14,710 nt of DNA, taken from NCBI GenBank assembly GCA_043820985.1, contig JBDRDH010000025.1, forward strand, positions 1-14,710, in the 5' to 3' direction. Every line of letters starts with the position of its first letter. Position 1 is the stretch's first letter. The notes below the pieces were generated by a model, which was given only the letters and a program-made list of their open reading frames with translations, was not told the DNA's origin and did no database searches. This document shows, in pieces, positions 7,423 to 14,710 of the stretch. The position numbers and the translations under genes were made by a program. The stretch comes from JAAYXS01 sp043820985 (GTDB lineage Bacteria; Planctomycetota; Phycisphaerae; UBA1845; Fen-1342).

Positions 7423-7442
7423 AAAAAAAAAGTGGCTTGCAC
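7423..7442 (-). terminator. Weak terminator candidate after the GNAT gene
   Basis: On the minus strand a run of nine T (7423-7431) follows a short, weak stem around GCAAG. It lies about 60 bases past the GNAT stop. The stem is too short to be convincing, but the T run makes partial termination before dnaA possible. Confidence 0.25.
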
Positions 7443-7445
7443 CAG

Positions 7446-7454
7446 TTGTCCACA
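7446..7454 (+). promoter_or_regulatory. DnaA box, TTGTCCACA type
   Basis: TTGTCCACA is one base off the E. coli consensus and identical to the box preferred in GC-rich actinobacteria. It lies about 90 bases upstream of the dnaA -35, in the opposite orientation to the box at 7324. Together they make this gap a candidate DnaA-binding region. Confidence 0.5.
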
Positions 7455-7501
7455 GGCTATGCCCAAAGTGTGCGCAATCATCCGCTCCTGACGGTTTGCC
7501 A

Positions 7502-8416
7502 TCACTCCCGCCAGCGGTAAAGCCAGGCCTCGCGACGAGCTGTGGGTTCGAAAGCAAAACATTGATACAGAGCCTTGGCCGGCGCGTTACGGTCATCAAC
7601 TACCAGGGTCAGCGTACGCGCACGTGACTGCCGGCACAACTGCAGGGCACGACGCAAGAGCATGCCGCCGAGTCCCCGTCGGCGGTAACCTGGGACGACC
7701 GCCATATATACAACCTCAACCGAGGGTGTCTTCGCCAGGGGCGACAGCAGCAAGCAGCCCGCGCAGGTACCATCCAGCCGGAGAAGCTCCCACATGGCAG
7801 GATCAAACACACCACTGGACTGATGGCCGGCAATAATGTCCTCAATTGAGCGCAGACCACTCAGTTCGGGACAATCGAGACTATCCTGATAAGTGGCCAG
7901 CAGAGTAGCGGCGAAGCTGTCATAACTGTCTTTATTGAAGCTAATCCATTCTGACTCATCAACTTGCGGAGGAGGAACCCAAGGATAACGCACCGCGCGC
8001 TCCAGATAGACCAGCGGTGCCAGGTGTTGGAATCCAGTGGCCCTTAGTAACTCACGCTGGCCACGTGCTTCCGGTAGCAGTAAGGCCTGAACATAGTTGA
8101 GCTTGCGGTGACCAAGCTGTTTCAGGACAAACATGGTCAATTCACGCTGGGCGCGCTGATCGATACCCATCTCGCCCGGCGTCGGTACCATAATGATCAC
8201 TGTCGAGCCCGGCAGCAGCAGAACCAGGGCCAGGGCTGACCAACGCGGCGATGTTCCAATCCGAAACCCCTCCCACTCAAGTGGAGAAGATTGGATATAG
8301 TCGAGAAAAACCTGCACCTGACGGGCGGCGGCACCCTGCCTGGCCCCCGGTGTGGCCAGGAGATAAGTCAGAGCATCGCCAAGATGTTCGGCCGGCAAAG
8401 ACTCAATCCTGCTCAT
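7502..8416 (-). CDS. GNAT N-acetyltransferase, probably tandem-domain
   Basis: A 304-residue protein. The C-terminal half (about 150-304) is a clear GNAT fold that transfers an acyl group from acyl-CoA. Motif A reads VVPGYRRRGLGGMLL (CoA pyrophosphate loop RRRGLG at 245-250), and motif B has Asn277 and ALYQCFAFE near 282-290. The N-terminal half ends in ALLLPEARGQRELLRATGF (111-129), a motif-B-like pattern without an intact CoA loop, so it is probably a second, degenerate GNAT domain. The tandem layout and length recall MshD (mycothiol synthase), but nothing else points to mycothiol and the substrate is unknown. The start is ATG at 8416 with no clear ribosome site. The neighbours are dnaA downstream on the same strand and a divergent lipoprotein operon upstream. 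Confidence 0.87.
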   Translation of the reverse strand: MSRIESLPAEHLGDALTYLLATPGARQGAAARQVQVFLDYIQSSPLEWEGFRIGTSPRWSALALVLLLPGSTVIIMVPTPGEMGIDQRAQRELTMFVLKQLGHRKLNYVQALLLPEARGQRELLRATGFQHLAPLVYLERAVRYPWVPPPQVDESEWISFNKDSYDSFAATLLATYQDSLDCPELSGLRSIEDIIAGHQSSGVFDPAMWELLRLDGTCAGCLLLSPLAKTPSVEVVYMAVVPGYRRRGLGGMLLRRALQLCRQSRARTLTLVVDDRNAPAKALYQCFAFEPTARREAWLYRWRE

Positions 8417-8448
8417 GGCACTGTTCAGCTATACGGGCACTGTTGGGC

Positions 8449-8477
8449 TTGGCGATGTTTAAGATGTTCACTACAAT
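8449..8477 (+). promoter_or_regulatory. Candidate promoter for the right-hand operon
   Basis: TTGGCG (8449-8454) and TACAAT (8472-8477) are separated by exactly 17 bases, matching four and five of six consensus positions. The predicted start near 8485 gives a leader of about 155 bases before the thioredoxin-like gene. It lies in the divergent gap with the GNAT gene. Confidence 0.45.
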
Positions 8478-8618
8478 TGCTCGTGATCAGAGACGCGCTA
8501 CCGAGGATTATTGTGTCACCAATGCTGGTGGCATGCAAATCCAGGTCAGGCTGCCGAGATCCGCGTGATATGGATGAATATATGCCGGCCTGGAACATTG
8601 ACCCTGTGGGGGGGAAAC

Positions 8619-8642
8619 ATGGATTCAAGCAGAGCAGGATGA
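8619..8642 (+). other. Possible 7-codon leader ORF
   Basis: An ATG preceded by a G-rich run (GGGGGGGAAAC) opens the frame MDSSRAG and stops with TGA at 8640. That TGA overlaps the ATG of the thioredoxin-like gene (ATGA). The downstream gene lacks a good ribosome site of its own, so coupled re-initiation is conceivable. It is short enough to be chance. Confidence 0.25.
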
Positions 8643-9121
8643 TCTCAACAGTTTACAAGACATACCGATGCATAATACCACTTGCTCGGCGGCAGTTCAT
8701 TATGGTCCTGATCACGCTGGGTGCGATGATTGTCCTGGCGGGGTGCCAGGCCGGCATTAGATGGCGACTCGGGCACTATAAAGACGCGCACGACGACGGA
8801 GAAACACAGAATAAGCTGACCTTTGTGTACTTCCGCACCTGGTACTCGATAGACTGTACGCACTTTGAGGATAACGTCCTGTCACAGAAAGCCGTTCGGG
8901 ATGCCACGGCGGACATGGTGTGTGTACTGCTCGAATACGATATCCATCGCTCTTTGGCTTTGCGTTGGGGGCTGGAAGCGGTCCCGGCGTTTACTATCGT
9001 GGATCCGGCGGGCAACGTACTAGAGTCCGGGTCCGCGGAAATCTCACTCGAACAGATTTTGGGTGCGATCGCCGCGGCCAAGGCACGCTTTTCTCCAGCT
9101 CAACCCGCTCCCGTACAGTGA
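8639..9121 (+). CDS. Thioredoxin-fold lipoprotein with SxxC active site
   Basis: A 160-residue protein with a signal peptide of the type VLITLGAMIVLAGC and lipidated Cys36, so it should be anchored outside the inner membrane. Residues about 58-150 show the thioredoxin fold: strand FVYFRTW, the active-site region W68-Y-S-I-D-C73, then a helix, strand VCVLLEYD, and the cis-proline loop AVPAF (Pro116) before the strand FTIVDPAGNV. Family enzymes carry CxxC. Here the first cysteine is Ser70, leaving one cysteine, so normal disulfide exchange is unlikely; it may be a mono-thiol or binding protein. I chose the ATG at 8639 because it gives a sensible signal peptide. In-frame ATGs at 8570, 8582 and 8702 are possible. 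The stop overlaps the GTG of the NHL gene. Confidence 0.8.
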   Translation: MISTVYKTYRCIIPLARRQFIMVLITLGAMIVLAGCQAGIRWRLGHYKDAHDDGETQNKLTFVYFRTWYSIDCTHFEDNVLSQKAVRDATADMVCVLLEYDIHRSLALRWGLEAVPAFTIVDPAGNVLESGSAEISLEQILGAIAAAKARFSPAQPAPVQ

Positions 9122-10050
9122 TTCGCCTGCTCTTGCCGATCTGCGTTTGTCTTGTGGCCGCTTCGGGCTGTGACCGACGCGCGGCTGGTGAGCCACGACA
9201 TATTTTCGGGAGAACCGGGATGGGCCCCGGGGAGTTCAGTTACCCACGCGCCCTGATTGCATCCCCCGCCGGGGAGGTCTTTATAGTCGACAAAACGGCT
9301 CGTATACAGTGTTTACGGCAGGACGGAGAATTTGTCAGGCAATGGCGTATGCCCGAAAAAGATGCCGGCAAGCCGACTGGTCTGGGATTGGGACCTCAGG
9401 GGCATATCTATGTGGCGGATACGCATTACGCACGCGTGTTGATCTTTGATACTCATGGCACACAAGTAGCACAATTTGGCACTTTCGGGACCGGGCCGGG
9501 ACAGTTCGGCTTACCGACGGATGTGGCGGTAGATGGTGATGGATATATATATGTCTCAGAGTACGGCGGGAACGACCGCATTAGTAAATTCTCGCCGCAA
9601 TACGAGTATCTGTTCAGTTTTGGTGACTCAGAATCCGGGGCGGCACGCCTCTCACGCCCACAATCCTTGTTGATTGATCCGGATGGCGGCATCTGGGTTG
9701 CGGATGCCTGCAATCACCGTATCTGTCATTTTTCCAACGAGGGCCGGCTGTTGGGCACAATTGGTCGTCCGGGCAGGGGGGCTGGAGAGCTGCGGTTTCC
9801 CTACGGGCTTGACCTGCTCTCGGACGGCACGCTGATTGTGACTGAATATGGCAATAACCGCGTGCAGCGTTTGAACCGTCAGGGACAATCGCTGGGTGTC
9901 TGGGGCTCGGCTGGACGGCGGGCGGGTGAACTGGCGTATCCCTGGGCAGCGGTAGGCGGTCAAGGGGATTCCGTGCTGATCTTGGATTCGGGCAATAACC
10001 GCGTGCAGGTCATCGAGGGGCGCCGAGAAGCGACCTGGCGAATGCCGTGA
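9118..10050 (+). CDS. NHL-repeat beta-propeller lipoprotein
   Basis: The start is GTG at 9118, sharing GTGA with the stop of the preceding gene, and gives 310 residues. The N-terminus IRLLLPICVCLVAASGC is a lipoprotein signal with Cys18. The remainder is about six NHL repeats of roughly 47 residues. Each has the pattern of a Gly-rich GxGxGEF/L turn, P, a hydrophobic strand, DGxIYVADxxNxRI and an F-x-x-G end, so a six-bladed propeller fills the mature protein. NHL propellers usually bind proteins or other ligands and lack catalytic residues. Translational coupling to the thioredoxin-like lipoprotein implies joint action on the cell surface or in the periplasm. Thioredoxin plus NHL is the order of NHLRC2-type fusion proteins, here as two genes. 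Sequence identification is firm; function is inferred. Confidence 0.88.
   Translation: MIRLLLPICVCLVAASGCDRRAAGEPRHIFGRTGMGPGEFSYPRALIASPAGEVFIVDKTARIQCLRQDGEFVRQWRMPEKDAGKPTGLGLGPQGHIYVADTHYARVLIFDTHGTQVAQFGTFGTGPGQFGLPTDVAVDGDGYIYVSEYGGNDRISKFSPQYEYLFSFGDSESGAARLSRPQSLLIDPDGGIWVADACNHRICHFSNEGRLLGTIGRPGRGAGELRFPYGLDLLSDGTLIVTEYGNNRVQRLNRQGQSLGVWGSAGRRAGELAYPWAAVGGQGDSVLILDSGNNRVQVIEGRREATWRMP
9850..10008 (+). repeat. 18-bp direct repeat in the last two NHL blades
   Basis: GGCAATAACCGCGTGCAG occurs at 9850-9867 and 9991-10008, exactly 47 codons apart. It encodes the GNNRVQ loop in the fifth and sixth repeats. Identity at the base level suggests fairly recent blade duplication or gene conversion. 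Confidence 0.6.
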
Positions 10051-10105
10051 AGATCACACAACTTTATGCGTTTCCCGCCGGGGCGATCCATGCTACCTTA
10101 GCGGC

Positions 10106-13100
10106 ATGTATGCAATGATGGTGGCGGCTGGTATGCGCTTCGAGTCGCCGGGCTATCTGGCACTTCTGGTAGTGCTGCCGCTGTTGGTACTGATATCGAT
10201 CAAGTCGCTGGCCGGTTTGGGTAACATCCGGCGAGTGCTGGCCATTACGATACGCTGCATCGTCGTATTATGCATGATTCTGGCATTAGCAGGGGCGCAA
10301 ACCACGCAAACCAATGATGAGTTGGCGGTTATCTTCCTGCTGGACCGCTCGAACAGTATCCCGCGCGCCTATCAGCAACAGGCTTTCGAATTCATCCAGC
10401 AGTCCATCGACGGCTGTAAACTGGATGACCGCATGGGCGTGATCGCTTTCGACGGACGCAGCGCCGTCGAGCAGTTGCCGATGGGTACTCTGGCGATCGA
10501 CAAGATAACCGAGCCGGTGGCTCCCGATGAGACCGACCTGGCGGCCGCCTTGCGCCTGGCGATGGCGCTGTTCCCGCCCGATGCCGCCCGCCGGATTGTG
10601 CTACTGTCAGATGGCAATGAGAATGTTGGCACCGCCCTGGAGGAGGCGGAGTATCTCCAGACCGCGGGCGTACCGATTGATGTCATACCGATCATTTACG
10701 AACACGCCAACGAGGTTGTGTTCGAGCAACTGCGCGCCCCACCCACGGCTAATGCCGAGGAAACCATCAATCTGCAAATGGTATTGCGCTCACAGGAAGC
10801 GGCCAGCGGGCGGATTCTACTCCGGCATAATGGCCAATTGGTCGATCTCGATCCCAATGGTCCGGGAACCGGTTACGCCGTCGAGTTGGATTGCGGTGCC
10901 AATCGTTACACGATTCCGATTCCGTTGCGGGTAGCGGGCGCGCACCGCTTTGAGGCCACATTTGAGGCGGACGATCCGGCCGCGGACGGTGTGGTCGACA
11001 ATAACGAGGGTCAGGCTTTCACGGTCGTGTCCGGGCAGGGCAGGATCCTGATCCTGACTACCGAGGATGACCGGCCGTCGGCGGATTTGTTCGCCAGCGC
11101 GCTGGAAAGCGAGCGTCTGTTCTGCGACGTCGAGAACGCCGGCTCAGCGCCACTCGACCAGGTGCGGCTTTTAGATTATTCGGCAGTTGTGTTATCCAAC
11201 GTGCCGGCGGGTGATCTGTCCGAACGCGAGCATCAGGCCCTGGCGGTTTATGTGCGCGAGCTGGGCGGCGGCCTGATCATGCTTGGCGGCGAAGACTCTT
11301 TTGGCGCCGGTGACTGGCTGGGTAGCACGGTCGAGGAAGTCATGCCCGTCAGCTTCGACGTCAAAAACATGAAGCAGATTCCCAAGGGCGCGCTCGTGCT
11401 GGTAATGCACGGCTGTGAAATTCCCAATGGGAATTACCTGGGCGAGCGCTGCGCGGTCAATGCCGTTAAAACACTCAGCAGCCGGGATCTGATCGGTGTT
11501 CTATCGTGGCAATATCGCGGGACCGATGAGGGCTATTGGGTCGTGCCTTTGCAGACCGTGGGCAACAAAACCGCCATTATCCAGAAAATACTCAAAATGC
11601 AGATGGGGGACATGCCCGATCTGGACGTGGTCATGCGCCCGGGTGTCGAGGCCCTGGTCAAACGCAAGGACGCGCGTATCAAGCACATGATTATTATGTC
11701 CGATTTTGATCCGCAGCCACCGGCGGACGATTTGCTCGCAACCATGAAAAAAAATGGCATCACCTGCTCGACGATCGGAATTGGCTACGGCGGTCACTGG
11801 ATAAATGAGGGGCTGGCCGACCGTATCGCCAAATCGACCGGCGGAACGTTCTATCGCACTAACGACCATAGCAAGCTGCCGCAAATCTTTGTCAAGGAAT
11901 CGCGCGTGGTGCAGCGTTCGCTGATAGATGAAACACCATTTACGCCGCAACTGGTGAATTCAGTGTCCCAGACGGTGGCCGGGCTGGTACCGGGCGAAAT
12001 TCCCGGGCTCGAAGGTTATGTCGTGACGACGGCCCGACCGCTAGCCGAAGTGCCCCTGGTGAGACAAACCGAGTCCGGCAATGATCCAGTATTGGCGCAT
12101 TGGCAGGTGGGTTTGGGCAAGACCGTGGCGTTCACCAGCGGCATGTGGGATCGCTGGGGAGCACAGTGGGCGTCCTGGGTGCAATTCAGCAAATTCTGGG
12201 CACAGATCGTGCGGTGGGTTTCACGACAGGCTGAGTCGGCGGCGCTCGACGTGACTACCTCGGTTCAGGGGGGGCGTGGGAAGATCAGGATCGACGCGCT
12301 GGATAAGAACGCCGACGTCATTGACTTCATGCGGATCAAAGGGGCCCTGGTCACGCCCGCGCAGGAAGCTTTGCCCGTACGCTTGACGCAGACCGGGCCG
12401 GGACGCTACGAAGGTGAGTTTGACGCGCGTGAGCGTGGCAGTTACGTACTGAACCTGGAATATCAGATGGGCAGCGGCACCGCGGCTATCAGCGGCGCCC
12501 TGCGCACGGGTGTGTCCGTCGCGTACTCGCCGGAGTATCGTGAATTGAAGCCGAACATACCGTTGTTGGATGAGCTCTGTCGCCGTACCGGTGGACGCCG
12601 GTACGGACGCGATCTGGCCACCAGCGCGTTTGACCATGGCTCGTTACCCATGGCGGAAACTCGACGTACCATCTGGGAAGATCTGATCTGGTGGATGCTG
12701 CTGCTGTTTTTGCTGGATGTTGCCATCCGTCGGATTGCGATCAGTCCACTGGAGATGATCCGCAAGACCCGCCAGTTCCTGGCCGATCGAGCTGGCGCCG
12801 GACGCAAGTCGGCGGAGTCCAGCGCGGTGGTACTGACCACGCTCAAAGGTACTCGGGAACGCGTTCGCGAGCGGATTAGCTCAACTGCAGAGACCAGCGA
12901 GGCCGGTACACCACCAGCGCGCGCTACCAGGTACGAAGCGAAAGATGCCGGCGATAAAGCCACCGAGGACCTCGCGCGAGCGTTGGGGGGTGCTACGCAG
13001 AGCGACGCTCCCGTGGTCGCCCGGCCGACCGGCAAAAAAACGGCTACTACTGAATCGGATTACACCGCGCGGCTGCTGGAAGCAAAGCGGCGGACGCGGC

Positions 13101-13132
13101 AGGACTTGAAGAAGGACGAAAAACAGGACTAG
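10106..13132 (+). CDS. Membrane-anchored double vWA / GATase-like protein
   Basis: A protein of about 1000 residues. Two membrane segments (about 16-37 and 44-65) precede a von Willebrand A domain (about 73-205) with an intact metal site: D80RSNS, Thr143 and SDG near 169. After a beta-rich region comes a class-I glutamine-amidotransferase-like fold (about 312-410, GGGLIMLGGEDSFGAG) with no catalytic Cys seen. A second vWA-like domain follows (about 428-590), where MHGCE replaces DxSxS, so metal binding is probably lost. Then come a conserved GKTVAFTSGMWDRWG block (about 670), a C-terminal membrane segment (about 860-878) and a charged cytosolic tail. I recall this architecture as common in planctomycetes and related to BatA-like proteins, but the role is unknown; adhesion, surface assembly or chaperone-linked functions are guesses. 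I give the first ATG. ATG at 10133, preceded by GGCGG, gives a start (MRFESPGYLALL) more like relatives. Confidence 0.9.
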   Translation: MYAMMVAAGMRFESPGYLALLVVLPLLVLISIKSLAGLGNIRRVLAITIRCIVVLCMILALAGAQTTQTNDELAVIFLLDRSNSIPRAYQQQAFEFIQQSIDGCKLDDRMGVIAFDGRSAVEQLPMGTLAIDKITEPVAPDETDLAAALRLAMALFPPDAARRIVLLSDGNENVGTALEEAEYLQTAGVPIDVIPIIYEHANEVVFEQLRAPPTANAEETINLQMVLRSQEAASGRILLRHNGQLVDLDPNGPGTGYAVELDCGANRYTIPIPLRVAGAHRFEATFEADDPAADGVVDNNEGQAFTVVSGQGRILILTTEDDRPSADLFASALESERLFCDVENAGSAPLDQVRLLDYSAVVLSNVPAGDLSEREHQALAVYVRELGGGLIMLGGEDSFGAGDWLGSTVEEVMPVSFDVKNMKQIPKGALVLVMHGCEIPNGNYLGERCAVNAVKTLSSRDLIGVLSWQYRGTDEGYWVVPLQTVGNKTAIIQKILKMQMGDMPDLDVVMRPGVEALVKRKDARIKHMIIMSDFDPQPPADDLLATMKKNGITCSTIGIGYGGHWINEGLADRIAKSTGGTFYRTNDHSKLPQIFVKESRVVQRSLIDETPFTPQLVNSVSQTVAGLVPGEIPGLEGYVVTTARPLAEVPLVRQTESGNDPVLAHWQVGLGKTVAFTSGMWDRWGAQWASWVQFSKFWAQIVRWVSRQAESAALDVTTSVQGGRGKIRIDALDKNADVIDFMRIKGALVTPAQEALPVRLTQTGPGRYEGEFDARERGSYVLNLEYQMGSGTAAISGALRTGVSVAYSPEYRELKPNIPLLDELCRRTGGRRYGRDLATSAFDHGSLPMAETRRTIWEDLIWWMLLLFLLDVAIRRIAISPLEMIRKTRQFLADRAGAGRKSAESSAVVLTTLKGTRERVRERISSTAETSEAGTPPARATRYEAKDAGDKATEDLARALGGATQSDAPVVARPTGKKTATTESDYTARLLEAKRRTRQDLKKDEKQD

Positions 13133-13142
13133 GTGGTGCCGG

Positions 13143-14710
13143 ATGCAGCAGCACTTGCCGGCACCGCCACTGGGCATAATGCCAGAGGGACGGATGCCGC
13201 AAGGATTGCTGGAACTGGTTAAAAACGGAGATCTGGACGGATTCGAAGCCCGCTGTCTGGAGTTGCTGGAAACCGGCGAACTGCCGCTGGCGCGACTGCC
13301 ACAGTGCTTCGAACTCATAGCGCGGGCCGGACAAGCCGAGCGTATCGCCACGCTGGGTCAGATGATTCTTGAGAATGTACCCCCCGGAACCGCACCGGCG
13401 GAAATCCTGCCGCTAGCATGTGCCGCCCTGGCGGCGGTACCACGCAACGAGGATATCCGTCAAATCACGATAAAGCTCTACAAGGATGTACATAGTCAGA
13501 CACCGGGCTTCAACGCGATTATGGAATCCTCCGGTTTGACTACCGGTGGGGCGGCGCGCACGGCTCTGCGCGTGTTGGATTTCTGCTTGAGCCTCAATGT
13601 CGGCGACACACTCATCAGCCGCATGGACGACCGTGTCGTGGAGGTAAAGGAAGTCGACCGCGATCGTGGATTGTTCACACTACGGCGTGACGACCGCACA
13701 ACCACGATTCCGGCCCGCGAGGTGATTCGTGAGTATGAACGTGTCATGGCCGATGACTTTCGTGTTCTGCGGCAACTATACCCCGAGCGACTCTCGGAGT
13801 TGATCAACGACAAACCAGTAGCGCTGGTGATCGGCCTGATCCGCTCGCATGGTGATCTGCTGGATGCCGATCAGCTCAAGCATGAATTGGCACCCAAGTA
13901 CATTGATCAGAAAGATTGGTCGAAGTGGTGGACCCGCGCCCGGGCAAAACTGCGACGCGATCCACATGTTGTCATCGAAGGCCGTTCGCCGGTGGTGCTT
14001 TCCTATAACGCCGCGGGCATCTCGCACGAAGAGGAAACCTGGGAGGCCTTCCAGGCTCAGAAAGAACCCGTCAAGTGGGTCAAGTTGGTGACTGGCTATC
14101 TGCGCGAGCAGCAATCGCGCAAGCAAACACCGGATAGTGCTCTTCTGGAGCGCTTTCGCGATCATATCCTCCAGCACATAGCTACCGTGCGGACCTGGCG
14201 CGCCGGAGAGGCACTAGCCGCCGCTCTGGTACTTCAGCACCTGGGCGCGCATGGCATGCCTGGCGGTGATGCCGGACACACGGAGCTCACCAAAATCCTG
14301 CAATCCGTCACTAAACCGGCCCAATTAATCAACGAACTCCCGGATGACACATTGTGGAAGTTGGCCCTGAGTGAATTACCAAGCGCCCGGCCGGATGACT
14401 GGATGGACTCCTTGGTAATGATCATACCTCAAACGAATGCGTCACGGCTGGACACACTAGTCACGGTGTTGGGCCAAGAGCAACGCCTCGACGCCATTCA
14501 GCAATTGATCGATGATGCCCTGGCGGATCCGGTCGATGCCCCCGAAGCCATCTATTGGCTGTGGAAGGGGCCCAAGAAGACCGCGGGTTTGAACCTCCCG
14601 ACGGACGTGGAGCTGTTCCGTATCATCCTGGATACACTGAGTGCTTTGGGGGCCACGCTTGCTCCTCCGCCAGAGGTGGGCCGCGCGTTTCGCAATCGCG
14701 TCAAGGCCGC
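13143..14710 (+). CDS. Large GreA-related protein, N-terminal part (partial)
   Basis: The frame is open from ATG 13143 to the window edge (522 codons, no stop). AGGTGG overlaps the vWA stop and lies six bases before the ATG, so the gene is coupled to it in one operon. The first 145 residues are helical and TPR-like. Residues about 150-205 look like a small SH3/KOW-type barrel (NVGDTLISRM, VEVKEVDRDRGLFTLRRDD). Next comes VALVIGLIRSHG and a striking block DWSKWWTRARAKLRRDPHVV (258-277), then further helical repeats. I associate the WxxWWxxAxxxL block with the long N-terminal extension of spirochaete, chlamydial and planctomycete GreA proteins. That would put a transcript-cleavage GreA/GreB domain beyond the window, which I cannot see. 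Cytosolic, no signal peptide. The coding frame is certain; the family is a moderate-confidence recollection. Confidence 0.75.
   Translation, partial: MQQHLPAPPLGIMPEGRMPQGLLELVKNGDLDGFEARCLELLETGELPLARLPQCFELIARAGQAERIATLGQMILENVPPGTAPAEILPLACAALAAVPRNEDIRQITIKLYKDVHSQTPGFNAIMESSGLTTGGAARTALRVLDFCLSLNVGDTLISRMDDRVVEVKEVDRDRGLFTLRRDDRTTTIPAREVIREYERVMADDFRVLRQLYPERLSELINDKPVALVIGLIRSHGDLLDADQLKHELAPKYIDQKDWSKWWTRARAKLRRDPHVVIEGRSPVVLSYNAAGISHEEETWEAFQAQKEPVKWVKLVTGYLREQQSRKQTPDSALLERFRDHILQHIATVRTWRAGEALAAALVLQHLGAHGMPGGDAGHTELTKILQSVTKPAQLINELPDDTLWKLALSELPSARPDDWMDSLVMIIPQTNASRLDTLVTVLGQEQRLDAIQQLIDDALADPVDAPEAIYWLWKGPKKTAGLNLPTDVELFRIILDTLSALGATLAPPPEVGRAFRNRVKA

Noticed and set aside
7307..7627. 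Rightward 106-codon frame through the dnaA upstream gap
   Set aside because: It overlaps the GNAT C-terminus and the dnaA promoter, has no family features, and its composition looks like non-coding DNA.
8291..8638. N-terminal extension of the thioredoxin-like protein back to 8291
   Set aside because: It would overlap the divergent GNAT gene and bury the signal peptide more than 100 residues inside the protein.
1..14710. CRISPR arrays, tRNA or rRNA genes, insertion sequences, phage genes
   Set aside because: Read for on both strands; no spaced repeats, cloverleaf-like sequence, transposase motifs or terminal inverted repeats were seen.

Overview
The window looks like chromosomal DNA from a planctomycete, probably of the Phycisphaerae type. 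This is inferred from gene content, not from a marker gene: a giant membrane-anchored double von Willebrand A / glutamine-amidotransferase-like protein, small orphan secreted proteins, an FHA-GAF-PP2C phosphatase, and an apparent large GreA-type protein. Base composition is moderately GC-rich and fairly even. I see no insertion sequence, phage gene, CRISPR array, tRNA or rRNA. Genes are tightly packed and no gene-free stretch exceeds 300 bases.

Left part (1-3725). A leftward pair encodes dihydrolipoyl dehydrogenase (lpdA) and, overlapping its end, a lipoprotein that runs off the left edge. Divergent from them is a two-domain iron/thiamine-type ABC permease. The intergenic space between has a candidate lpdA promoter and a perfect 16-bp palindrome. 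No ATPase or binding-protein gene accompanies the permease.

Middle part (3726-8416), all leftward. Transcription order is: a tandem-GNAT acetyltransferase, dnaA, a strong intrinsic terminator, then a two-gene unit of a 66-residue exported-looking protein and an FHA-GAF-SpoIIE/PP2C phosphatase. The 250-base gap upstream of dnaA holds a near-consensus promoter whose -10 box is overlapped by a near-consensus DnaA box. It also holds a second DnaA box, direct repeats and an inverted repeat. This suggests dnaA autoregulation and possibly part of an origin. The DnaA protein itself departs from consensus at two functional positions.

Right part (8639-14710), all rightward and probably one operon. A thioredoxin-fold lipoprotein with Ser-x-x-Cys at its active site overlaps (GTGA) a six-repeat NHL lipoprotein. 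Then come the roughly 1000-residue double-vWA protein and, 10 bases later, the N-terminal 522 residues of what I take to be an extended GreA-family protein, cut by the window edge.

No wholly new system can be proven here. The best leads are the dnaA control region with its variant DnaA, the Trx/NHL lipoprotein pair that resembles a split NHLRC2, and the metal-site-less second vWA domain.
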